A stretch of 16,793 nt of DNA, from the NCBI GenBank assembly GCA_014871545.1, contig WGSR01000013.1, forward strand, positions 1 to 16,793, given 5' to 3'. Source of the DNA: Collinsella sp. GTDB taxonomy: Bacteria > Actinomycetota > Coriobacteriia > Coriobacteriales > Coriobacteriaceae. Shown here piece by piece: positions 1-6,132 of this stretch (positions within the stretch are counted from its first letter, which is position 1; every line of letters starts with the position of its first letter). A program made the translations under genes and the position numbers. Below the pieces are notes generated by a model that was not told the origin of the DNA, ran no database searches, and was given only the letters and a program-made list of their open reading frames with translations.

Positions 1-232
1 CCATCTTTTGGCAGACGAGCGTAAACGAGATGCCGATCACGGCCATGGCGGCAAGTAGCATGCCGTAGTGGATAACGGCGCTCACGTCGTGCGAGCCAAT
101 GCCCTTGTCGATCATCTGGGCAATCACCAGCGGCGTCAGCAGGTCAAAGATCACTTCAATCAGCTTACACGCAGGGCCGATCACCATATACCGGCGAAAC
201 TTACCACCAAAACGCCTAAGCAGCTCAATCAT
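1..232 (-). CDS. ABC transporter ATP-binding/permease protein, N-terminal part (runs off the window)
   Basis: Only the first 77 codons are present; the gene continues past the left edge. The start ATG (232) has a GGGAG ribosome site 9 nt upstream. The N-terminus begins MIELLRRFGGKFRRYMVIGP and continues with a hydrophobic stretch containing LLTPLVIAQMIDKGI. This matches the first transmembrane helix and the following TPL/ID-G segment of type-1 ABC exporters (permease domain fused to ATPase). A second hydrophobic stretch begins near residue 58. No ATPase domain is visible, so the substrate and whether it pairs with a second subunit cannot be judged. Exporters of this N-terminal type are often the first gene of a two-subunit pair, which would place the partner outside the window. 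The family call rests on the short N-terminus only. Confidence 0.75.
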   Translation of the reverse strand, partial: MIELLRRFGGKFRRYMVIGPACKLIEVIFDLLTPLVIAQMIDKGIGSHDVSAVIHYGMLLAAMAVIGISFTLVCQKM

Positions 233-276
233 AAAAAGGCGCTCCCTATCATCATCCACATTCAATTCGAATCATG

Positions 277-306
277 ATAGTACGGTGAGCCCAAAAGAAG
301 CGTAAA
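277..306 (-). promoter_or_regulatory. Putative promoter of the left-edge ABC gene
   Basis: On the minus strand a TTTACG hexamer (306-301) is followed after 18 bp by TACTAT (282-277), about 45 bp before the ATG at 232. It fits a housekeeping-sigma promoter moderately well; no experimental support. Confidence 0.4.
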
Positions 307-447
307 CAACTCGTCATTTCTAATGGGATTCGGTTTCCAAAGAAGCGGAAAGGCACGCGCACACCCAGCCAGTGTCGGGTCGACCGCCTGATATACTTAC
401 ATTAGTGCTACCAAGTTAGTCGCCGACCCTTGAAATGAGGTGCCGAG

Positions 448-1497
448 ATGAACGACATTCTCGCAAGAAGAGCAAGACGAGCAACCGTGGGCATCGCCCT
501 TTCCGCGGCACTTGTCGCGGGAATCGCCCCCGCAACGGCGATCGCGGCAGAAACCAGTTCCCCCACCGGTGCGGCCGTTTCGCAGACGAGCGCCACCAGC
601 GGCAATTCGGGCACCCTGCAGACGGAAGATGCGGCCGCCGCAAAAGAAAAAGCGTATGCAGCCATGCAGGAAGCGCTCAAAAACCTCGAGGCCGCAAAAG
701 ACGCCGCAAGTCCCGAGAAACTTGCGGAAATCGATGATGACATTGCCGCTTTTCAAGAGATCTACGACATGGTGGTGACGGAAGCCGCCAAACGGAGGGA
801 ACCCCTTCCCGCCATGCAAGCGAACGTCGATGCAGCCCAAGCCAAATACGATGAGGCCCACAACCGGACAAGCGGCCTTCAGGCAGAATTAGATAAGGCA
901 CTTGAAGCACTCGGCGACGAGGAGCCCAGCACAGCTATTAAGGAGCATATTAAGCAGTTGCGCATGGAGATCATGGCGGCAGAAAGGCGAGAAAAATCTT
1001 ATGAAGATGATCTTCACTCCTACCAACGCCGACTCGAAAGCCAGGAAAAACAGGTTCAGCATTTCGAAAGTGAGGCAGAGGAAGCTAAAGCCCACATCGA
1101 CGAGGACATAGCCAAGCGAAATGCGCTCCTCGGCGATTTGGAAAAGGCGCAAGCGGCCTATGATGACGCCTGCAAAGCATACGAAGAGGCAAAGGCCGCG
1201 GCAGATAAGACCACCTCGCCCGAGATAACGAAACCCGCCGAGACGACAAAACCCTCCAGCTCAGCGCAACCGGCCGAGGCGACACAGCCCACCGGCTCGT
1301 CCGCGACCGGCAAAAATACCCCGCCAAGCTCCACCAAGCAGGCGAACTCGAGCAGCGGCAAGCAAGCAGATACGACCGCCGGCAAGCTCGCGAACACGGG
1401 CGACACAGCACCGAGCGCAATCGCACTCGCAGGAATCGCCGCCGCAGGCCTCGGAATAACCGCCACAGCCGCACGCCGCATCAAGAACTCAAAATAG
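448..1497 (+). CDS. Secreted coiled-coil surface protein with LANTG wall-sorting signal
   Basis: A 349-residue protein with the architecture of a sortase substrate. Residues 1-34 form a signal peptide: basic start (ARRARRA), hydrophobic core, and a likely cut after AIAA. Residues about 60-255 are rich in Ala, Glu, Lys and Gln with heptad-like spacing, so a long alpha-helical coiled coil is expected. Residues 256-312 are a Pro/Thr/Ser-rich, low-complexity spacer that probably crosses the cell wall. The C-terminus has LANTGD (314-319), a hydrophobic helix (about 322-341) and a basic tail ending RRIKNSK. LAxTG signals are known for class E sortases of actinobacteria; the sortase is not in this window. 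The start has a GAGG site 7 nt upstream. A TATACT at 392-397 could be its -10, but no good -35 is seen. The ligand or role is unknown; adhesion or a structural surface role is a guess. Confidence 0.85.
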   Translation: MNDILARRARRATVGIALSAALVAGIAPATAIAAETSSPTGAAVSQTSATSGNSGTLQTEDAAAAKEKAYAAMQEALKNLEAAKDAASPEKLAEIDDDIAAFQEIYDMVVTEAAKRREPLPAMQANVDAAQAKYDEAHNRTSGLQAELDKALEALGDEEPSTAIKEHIKQLRMEIMAAERREKSYEDDLHSYQRRLESQEKQVQHFESEAEEAKAHIDEDIAKRNALLGDLEKAQAAYDDACKAYEEAKAAADKTTSPEITKPAETTKPSSSAQPAEATQPTGSSATGKNTPPSSTKQANSSSGKQADTTAGKLANTGDTAPSAIALAGIAAAGLGITATAARRIKNSK

Positions 1498-1542
1498 CCG
1501 ACAGAGCATTCTGCCTTCACCAATCCACAAGCCCAGAGACAA

Positions 1543-1583
1543 AAAGAGGCCCGTTTCCCCAACCAAGGGAAACGGGCCTCTTT
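1543..1583 (+). terminator. Rho-independent terminator of the surface-protein gene
   Basis: A perfect 17-bp stem (1543-1559 with 1567-1583) encloses a 7-nt loop. It is flanked by an A-run on the left and a T-rich end on the right (CCTCTTTAC), 45 bp after the stop codon. Because the stem begins AAAGAGG and ends CCTCTTT it may work in both directions. Confidence 0.85.
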
Positions 1584-1729
1584 ACTTGTAAAAACAAATG
1601 GTAATGCCACTGTCTCTTGAAGCACATCGCCACCGCGCTCCAAACAACGCCAACGAGCAGCATTCCTTAAGGGATAGATTTAATTAGGCTAGCGCGCCTT
1701 TACGGGTGATTTTTGGACGAAGTGATCCC

Positions 1730-1831
1730 GGTGCCGGCGGGCTGTTTGGTAGTCGAGCGATCCCGCAGGCAAAGCCGAGGACCAGCGAGACACCAAACAC
1801 CTCGCCGCCGGCCGGGCCATGTCGCGGCACC
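1730..1831. other. Foldable element next to the SRP RNA gene, function unknown
   Basis: This gene-free stretch contains nested complementary arms sharing nearly the same centre. GGTGCCG (1730-1736) pairs with CGGCACC (1825-1831), or alternatively CCGGCGG (1734-1740) with CCGCCGG (1805-1811). TGTTTGGT plus GTC (1743-1754, one bulged A) pairs with GAC plus ACCAAACA (1789-1799). I do not recognise a known riboswitch or RNA family. It could be a second small RNA, a processed 3' neighbour of the SRP transcript, or a decayed palindromic repeat. The surrounding 1584-1729 shows nothing else I can call. Confidence 0.4.
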
Positions 1832-1849
1832 AAAAAGCGCCCGTGCGCT
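1832..1849 (-). terminator. Terminator overlapping the 3' end of the SRP RNA
   Basis: On the minus strand AGCGC, loop ACGG and GCGCT are followed by a T-run. The same 3' bases can instead pair with the RNA's 5' end (1950-1955), so the SRP RNA's own closing stem plus the U-run may be the real terminator. Confidence 0.6.
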
Positions 1850-1955
1850 CGATGGATTCGGATGCCCGACAGAGGCTCCTTATGGCTGCTTCCTTCCGGA
1901 CCTGACCAGATTCGGAACATGTCGTCATCCGAACCCATCGAACACGCTAGGCGCT
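1836..1955 (-). ncRNA. ffs: Signal recognition particle RNA (4.5S, small bacterial type)
   Basis: The minus strand carries the universal SRP54-binding hairpin, seen as GGTCAGGTCCGGAAGGAAGC (within 1887-1910). It is closed by a 20-bp helix (1945-1926 with 1864-1845) that pairs throughout, including several G-U wobbles, which supports a real RNA. A further 6-bp closing stem joins AGCGCC at the 5' end to GGCGCT at the 3' end, giving a hairpin RNA of about 120 nt. This is the short form without an Alu domain, as usual for actinobacteria. It binds Ffh and targets nascent membrane and secreted proteins to FtsY and SecYEG. tadA lying upstream on the same strand is a known bacterial neighbourhood for this gene; dnaX, its frequent partner, is absent. 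Ends are inferred from the promoter and the T-run. Confidence 0.93.
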
Positions 1956-1961
1956 TGGTAT

Positions 1962-1990
1962 ATCTTACCTGCTCCCGCCCGATGGGGCAA
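1962..1990 (-). promoter_or_regulatory. Promoter of the SRP RNA
   Basis: On the minus strand TTGCCC (1990-1985), a 17-bp spacer and TAAGAT (1967-1962) are placed so that transcription would begin at about 1955, exactly at the start of the closing stem of the SRP RNA. Confidence 0.65.
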
Positions 1991-1999
1991 GGTAGCTAA

Positions 2000-2068
2000 T
2001 TTGGGACGGGGCTTTTTGACTACTTGGGCAATCAGATCGACAAGTAGTCAAATAAGCCCCGTCCCAAA
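2000..2068. repeat. Long inverted repeat, TTTGGGACRGGGCT family (copy 1)
   Basis: Two arms of 27 and 28 nt (2000-2026 and 2041-2068) match with a single one-base bulge and enclose a 14-nt loop. The first arm starts TTTGGGACGGGGCT and ends GACTACTTG. It lies 10 bp upstream of the SRP promoter. The preceding bases plus the arm's start (about 1993-2013) resemble the hairpin at 14688-14731, so this looks like a dispersed family of the REP/MITE kind. No transposase is nearby. Confidence 0.8.
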
Positions 2069-2098
2069 AAGACTGGTCTGACGCTGTGCCACGAAAAG

Positions 2099-2235
2099 GG
2101 CCTATCTACTACGTTTAGGCCGCAGGGGTCAACCATAGCCGGCTTTTTCGAAAATCGGCAAGCCGTCTACCTGCGGTTTTGTTTTCGCATATTCCGGGAT
2201 GGTCGAGGGTGCCCGGCTAAACGTAGTAGATGGCC
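2099..2235. repeat. 137-bp element bounded by inverted repeats
   Basis: The arms (2099-2118 and 2217-2235) share GGCC and a perfect 15-bp ATCTACTACGTTTAG with one extra base in the left arm. About 100 bp of non-coding sequence lies between them. It resembles a short non-autonomous element. The minus strand is open across it but that reading has no start of its own and overlaps the neighbouring gene in another frame, so I do not call it coding. Confidence 0.6.
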
Positions 2236-2299
2236 GCATTTCATGGCGGACGGTCCGATCCAAGGCCCAAGGCGGCCAGCCTCGGATGGCCATTCTGAT

Positions 2300-2364
2300 G
2301 TTGCGGTGGAATAGTTCCTGTTTTTGCTGCCTGAGTCGCCAAACAGGAACTATTCCACCGCAAC
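2300..2364. repeat. Perfect 24-bp inverted repeat after the TadA-kinase gene
   Basis: Arms 2300-2323 and 2341-2364 are perfect inverse copies (first arm starts GTTGCGGTGGAATAG and ends CCTGTTT) around a 17-nt loop. It lies 17 bp downstream of the tadA-kinase stop codon. Neither side has a T-run, so a strong hairpin could stabilise the 3' end or stop transcription only partly. It looks like another dispersed palindrome family. Confidence 0.75.
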
Positions 2365-2381
2365 TTATAGGGAGATGGGTT

Positions 2382-4163
2382 TTAGAGGCGGGCGAGGTCG
2401 TAGGATCGAGCGGCGGCTTCACCGGCGCAGATGAGGTTGGTTGTGGCTTCCTGGGGGTCGAGCGCTTGGTCAAGGGGCATGGGTCTGCGGCAAACCGGCA
2501 GAACCAAGTCGACACCCTGCCCATACACCGCATCCAGGTTGTCAGCACGACCGCCCACGACGGCGACCACCGGCTTGCCATATCGCTTCGCACGACGGGC
2601 CACGCCCACCGGTGCCTTTCCAGCGGCGGACTGCTCATCCATGTTGCCCTCGCCCGTTATGACCAGGTCGGCATCGCGCACGCGTTCGTCAAACCCAATC
2701 AGATCGAGCACCGTCTCCACACCCGAACGCAACTCGGCACCAAGTGCCAACAACGCGGCGCCCAGGCCGCCCGCGGCACCGGCACCGGGCACGCCGAGCA
2801 CCGAGCCAAATGTCCGTGCGCCCTCGGGCACGCGCAATAACCCCTGAGCCCGTGCCTCGGCAATCGCCGTATCGAGCAGACGACCGTAGCCGACCATCCA
2901 GCTGTCGAACCCGCGCAGTACCTCGGCATCACCCGTCGGCAAACCCTTCTGCCCACCAAACACCGCCAGTGCGCCTCGACGCCCCACGAGCGGATTCTCG
3001 ACATCGGAAAGCACCACGACACGCGTGCCATTTAGTGCCCGAAGCGCCGGTGCCAAATCGATACTCGCCACGCGTTCAAGGCCCGCGAGACCGGGGGCGA
3101 TATTACAGCCACACTCATCGACAAGGCGGGCGCCCAGCGCCTGCAGTATGCCGGCGCCACCGTCGTTGGTGGCGCTGCCGCCCAGACCAATATAGATCGT
3201 CTTTGCACCCGCGCGAACCGCGCGAAGCATGAGCTCGCCCACGCCATAGGTCGAGGCCGCAAGCGCCGCCGATTCCGTGCAGGGCGAATACCCAATACCC
3301 GCCGCCTCGGCCATCTCAATTACAGCCGACTCGTGCTCGCCGTCCACCAGCATCCGGGCAGACACGCGGTCGCCCAAGGGGCCTGCGACTTCACATGCCA
3401 CGACCTCACCGCCGCACGCGGCAACGGCATCGAGCGTTCCCTCGCCACCATCTGCCAGTGGCAATGCACGCACCTCGGCATCGGGCCACACGCGGCGCAC
3501 ACCTTCGGCAACCGCCGCCTCCGCCTGTGCACTCGAAACGCTGCCCTTAAAGGAATCAATCGCCAACAGCACACGACGGGGCCGGCGCTGCACGGAGCCA
3601 AAGTCGAGCGTCTCGCCAGCGAGATCCCCAACACCCGCAAGCGCCTCGGCGTGGGCGGCATGCGCCTCAAGATCGGCCCCACAACCGCAGCCAGCACCAT
3701 CGGTGCCACGCAGCCCACTAAAATAACCACTTAGCACCGCGCGGCACTCGTCTGCCAGCACGCCGGCGGTCACATTAAACCGATGGTTCAGGCGCGAATC
3801 GGCATTGAGGTCGTATAGCGACCCCAGAGCGCCCGCTTTAGCATCGGCCGCGCCGTACACGCAGCGCCCCACGCGCGCGTTGACCATAAGCCCCGCGCAC
3901 ATGCAGCAGGGCTCGAGCGTCACGTAGACCGTGCAATCGGAAAGGCGCCAACGACCGAGCGACCGCGCGGCGGCGCATAGGGCCGCAAACTCGGCATGCG
4001 CCGAAGGGTCCTGATCGAGCTCGCGACGATTATGCGCCCGCGCGACAATCTCACCAGCGCGCACTACCACAGCGCCAATGGGCACCTCGCCCACCGCCGC
4101 GGCGACTCGCGCCTCCGCCAACGCCTCGCGCATGAACTTCTCGTCGATTTCGGTGATCGTCAT
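2382..4163 (-). CDS. tadA: Fusion of tRNA adenosine deaminase (TadA) and glycerate kinase
   Basis: A 593-residue protein with two complete domains. Residues 1-152 are TadA, which converts A34 to inosine in tRNA-Arg(ACG). The zinc/catalytic HAE is at 56-58 and PCCMC at 85-89 (His56, Cys86 and Cys89 as zinc ligands, Glu58 as proton shuttle). Residues about 153-195 are a linker with a CGCG patch. Residues about 196-593 match glycerate kinase type 1 (GlxK/GarK): RRVLLAIDSFKGS at the start, LADGGEGT (237-244), GLGGSATNDGG (326-336) and TGEGNMDEQS (503-512). That enzyme phosphorylates glycerate with ATP. The reading frame is open throughout with no sign of frameshift. I chose the ATG at 4163, with GGGAAGG 6 nt upstream; a start 17 codons earlier would abut the tRNA gene and lacks a ribosome site. 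Each half has normal family length. Why they are fused is unknown. Confidence 0.92.
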   Translation of the reverse strand: MTITEIDEKFMREALAEARVAAAVGEVPIGAVVVRAGEIVARAHNRRELDQDPSAHAEFAALCAAARSLGRWRLSDCTVYVTLEPCCMCAGLMVNARVGRCVYGAADAKAGALGSLYDLNADSRLNHRFNVTAGVLADECRAVLSGYFSGLRGTDGAGCGCGADLEAHAAHAEALAGVGDLAGETLDFGSVQRRPRRVLLAIDSFKGSVSSAQAEAAVAEGVRRVWPDAEVRALPLADGGEGTLDAVAACGGEVVACEVAGPLGDRVSARMLVDGEHESAVIEMAEAAGIGYSPCTESAALAASTYGVGELMLRAVRAGAKTIYIGLGGSATNDGGAGILQALGARLVDECGCNIAPGLAGLERVASIDLAPALRALNGTRVVVLSDVENPLVGRRGALAVFGGQKGLPTGDAEVLRGFDSWMVGYGRLLDTAIAEARAQGLLRVPEGARTFGSVLGVPGAGAAGGLGAALLALGAELRSGVETVLDLIGFDERVRDADLVITGEGNMDEQSAAGKAPVGVARRAKRYGKPVVAVVGGRADNLDAVYGQGVDLVLPVCRRPMPLDQALDPQEATTNLICAGEAAARSYDLARL

Positions 4164-4214
4164 CGTTCGCCTTCCCTGTTGCAAATTCAAAACGATGCTA
4201 TCATTACGACTCAC

Positions 4215-4304
4215 GGAGAGATGGCAGAGCGGTTGAATGCGGCGGTCTTGAAAACCGTTGAGCGCGAGAGCGTTCCGGGGGTTCGAATCCCCCTCTCTCC
4301 GCCA
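4215..4304 (+). tRNA. tRNA-Ser (anticodon UGA)
   Basis: The acceptor stem GGAGAGA pairs with TCTCTCC, the anticodon loop reads CTTGAAA (anticodon TGA), a long variable arm is present as in class II tRNAs, and the T-loop is GTTCGAATC. The 3' CCA is encoded (4302-4304). It is divergent from the tadA fusion and nearly touches the 3' end of the convergent TetR gene (2 bp away), so no terminator is seen between them. Confidence 0.97.
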
Positions 4305-4306
4305 CT

Positions 4307-4903
4307 TTAGTGATTCACCGGTGTCATGGTCCGCTCAAACAACGCATCGACCACGTCGGCTATCTCAGGTCGACGCTCAAGATCGTGGCCCGATTCCCAC
4401 CATATCGTGAAAAGACGAATAATACCGCCGGCGACAAACTCGGACGTCGTCTCGAGTGACACGGGGGCCAGGGCATCCTCGGCAAGCACGTTCATCACAC
4501 GCTCGCGGATGGAGCGGGCAATGCGGTCGCAAATAACGTTGGTCAACATGCCCGACATGCTGCTTGCCAAAATGTTATCCATGAGCCGCTCGTGCGTCAG
4601 AATCAAATCCATAGCATCGTCCAAAATCGCGTGCCGAAGCGCGCGCACGTCCTCGGCAGACACTGCGCCGGCCTCATCGGGCTGTTTTTGCGGCAAGCCC
4701 GACATGAGCTCATCGATATAAAAGGCAAAGTAATCGTTCTTGTCGCGAAAGTGCTTGTAGAACGTCGTGCGGCGAATCATGGCGCGGTCGCACAGCATGG
4801 CAACCGTCAGGTCCTCAAAACGATGCTCCTCGAGAAGCTCGGTGAAGGCATCGAAAAGGGCGCGGTAGGTTTTCTTAATGCGAAGGTCCACTGGTATCGC
4901 CAT
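4307..4903 (-). CDS. TetR/AcrR-family transcriptional regulator
   Basis: A 198-residue DNA-binding repressor candidate. The N-terminal TetR domain starts IKKTYRALFDAFTELLEE (9-26). The recognition helix-turn-helix is at about 32-51 (DLTVAMLCDRAMIRRTTFYK, then HFRDKNDYF). The C-terminal half is helical and contains FVAGGIIRLFTIWWESG (156-172), typical of the TetR C-terminal domain common in Firmicutes-like (DhaS-type) regulators. The start is uncertain: ATG at 4903 has GAGG directly against it, and a GTG at 4891 would have the same GAGG 12 nt upstream. The gene is divergent from lemA, and the intergenic region holds an inverted repeat (4996-5030) that may be its operator. Ligand unknown. The stop lies 2 bp from the tRNA-Ser 3' end. 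Confidence 0.9.
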   Translation of the reverse strand: MAIPVDLRIKKTYRALFDAFTELLEEHRFEDLTVAMLCDRAMIRRTTFYKHFRDKNDYFAFYIDELMSGLPQKQPDEAGAVSAEDVRALRHAILDDAMDLILTHERLMDNILASSMSGMLTNVICDRIARSIRERVMNVLAEDALAPVSLETTSEFVAGGIIRLFTIWWESGHDLERRPEIADVVDALFERTMTPVNH

Positions 4904-4995
4904 CCTCAGGGCAAAGACAACACTCGTCAATCTGTCGCATATCTTACACCTGTACCTCGCGCGCTTTGCCCCGGTGCCGACCCCGCCGAAAACAC

Positions 4996-5030
4996 AACGC
5001 TTACCGGAAAGTTCGGCACGGTAAAACGTT
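4996..5030. promoter_or_regulatory. Candidate TetR operator between tetR and lemA
   Basis: Interrupted dyad: AACG-c-TTACCG (4996-5006) mirrored by CGGTAA-aa-CGTT (5019-5030) around a 12-nt centre. It overlaps the expected -35 region of lemA. TetR proteins usually bind such dyads near their own gene; direct evidence is lacking. Confidence 0.4.
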
Positions 5031-5041
5031 GCGGGTATACT
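5012..5041 (+). promoter_or_regulatory. Putative lemA promoter
   Basis: TATACT (5036-5041) is a good -10 hexamer; the -35 is weak (TTCGGC at 5012-5017, 18-bp spacing). The start of transcription would be near 5048, about 55 nt before lemA. Confidence 0.45.
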
Positions 5042-5102
5042 AGTAGCGTTATACCAACGGCAGCTGGCGCATGCCGCCGCGGCCATTCGAAACGGAGACA
5101 TC

Positions 5103-5654
5103 ATGATTACCGTCATCATCGGCATCGTTGTTGTCATTGTGATTGTCTGCGCCATCGCCGGCATCTACAACAACATGGTCACCAAGCGTAACCGCATCGA
5201 TAACGCCTGGCAGAACATCGATACGCAGCTGCAGCGCCGCAACGACCTGATCCCCAACCTGGTCGAGACCGTCAAGGGCTACGCCAAGCACGAGCAGGAG
5301 ACGCTCTCCGCCGTGATCAGCGCGCGTAACACCGCCGTCAAGGCCACCACGCCCGAGGCCAAGATGGAAGCCGACAACGTGCTGACCGGTGCGCTGCGCC
5401 AGCTCTTCGCCGTAGCCGAGGCCTATCCCGATCTTAAGGCAAACACCAACTTTACGCAGCTGCAGGCATCACTCGAGGATACCGAGAACAAGATTAGCTA
5501 CGCACGCCAGAGCTACAACGATTGCGTGCTCAGCTACAACAACGCCATTCAGACGTTCCCGGCTGTCATCTTTGCCGGCATCTTCCAGTTTAAGGAGCGC
5601 CAGGGCTTCGAGGCCGCCGAAGCAGCCCGCCAGGCCCCGACCGTCAAGTTCTAG
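5103..5654 (+). CDS. lemA: LemA family membrane protein
   Basis: A 183-residue protein of the LemA family, of usual length. Residues 3-22 form one N-terminal transmembrane helix (ITVIIGIVVVIVIVCAIAGI). The LemA core follows: RIDNAWQNIDTQLQRRNDLI (31-50), then PNLVETVKGYAKHE, and YNNAIQTFPA (145-154) near the end. The rest is helical and expected outside the membrane. The family's biochemical role is not settled; in some bacteria it is linked to cell-envelope functions or to peptidases such as HtpX. The start is clear: GGAG 5 nt before the ATG. It is a single-gene unit, closed by the terminator at 5691-5736, and divergent from the TetR regulator, which may control it. Confidence 0.93.
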   Translation: MITVIIGIVVVIVIVCAIAGIYNNMVTKRNRIDNAWQNIDTQLQRRNDLIPNLVETVKGYAKHEQETLSAVISARNTAVKATTPEAKMEADNVLTGALRQLFAVAEAYPDLKANTNFTQLQASLEDTENKISYARQSYNDCVLSYNNAIQTFPAVIFAGIFQFKERQGFEAAEAARQAPTVKF

Positions 5655-5690
5655 TAGTTTGACAGCGCATCCTTAATCGGCTAAATGCAT

Positions 5691-5736
5691 AAACCGCTCC
5701 GTCGAATGCATACTTCGACGGAGCGGTTTCCTTTTT
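5691..5736 (+). terminator. Rho-independent terminator of lemA
   Basis: A perfect 16-bp stem (5691-5706 with 5714-5729), 7-nt loop, then CCTTTTT. It starts 36 bp after the lemA stop. Confidence 0.9.
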
Positions 5737-6004
5737 CGCGAAGGTCCCCCTCTAAGCGCCGTGCATTTTTAGGAGTATTCAACATAACCAAGAGCTTCGG
5801 GCGCCACGATAAATGCCAAAGACCGCGAATATCCCTGCAAATCAAACACTGTCAGCCCATAACCCCGCCCATCATTCGTGGAAAACATCGAGAACTCCCG
5901 ATTTTTTGCCCGAAGCCGGTATGCAGGGGCCTTCGATTGCAGAATACTCGCAAAAATGCACTCGCCATCACCCCCACATGGCGCGAACCAAAACAAAAGC
6001 GCGG
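5737..6004. other. Gene-poor stretch between lemA and ilvE
   Basis: No convincing gene is seen. The minus strand is open from 6077 to 5769 (102 codons), but its start lies inside the palindrome at 6005-6103, it has no clear ribosome site and it matches no family I know. It may be a decayed gene or part of a dispersed repeat. Confidence 0.4.
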
Positions 6005-6103
6005 CCTTCCTTTCCGGCGCACTCCGCAGGACGAAAGAACCTCCGCCGCACGAAGTGCGCAGCGGAGGTTCTTTCATGTCCGAGGACGCGCCAGAAAGGA
6101 AGG
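6005..6103. repeat. 99-bp imperfect palindrome downstream of ilvE, likely terminator core
   Basis: Outer arms CCTTCCTTTCCGGCGC (6005-6020) and 6088-6103 match with one mismatch. Inner arms GAAAGAACCTCCGC (6033-6046) and 6062-6075 match perfectly, with GCAC/GTGC at the tip. All arms are centred on about 6054. The inner hairpin has A-rich and T-rich edges like other terminators in this window and probably ends ilvE transcription. The outer arms are more than a terminator needs. Confidence 0.7.
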
Positions 6104-6132
6104 TTGCCCTCGGGCCGGACAGCTAAGACAGC

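Noticed and set aside
1684..1938. Minus-strand frame across the SRP RNA
   Set aside because: The region encodes a structured RNA; the frame has no ribosome site and no family match.
2129..2638. 169-codon minus-strand frame
   Set aside because: It overlaps the glycerate kinase domain in another frame and runs through two palindromic repeats; no ribosome site.
4164..4214. N-terminal extension of the TadA fusion to 4214
   Set aside because: The upstream ATG abuts the tRNA gene and lacks a ribosome site; ATG 4163 has GGGAAGG at 6 nt and matches the TadA start.
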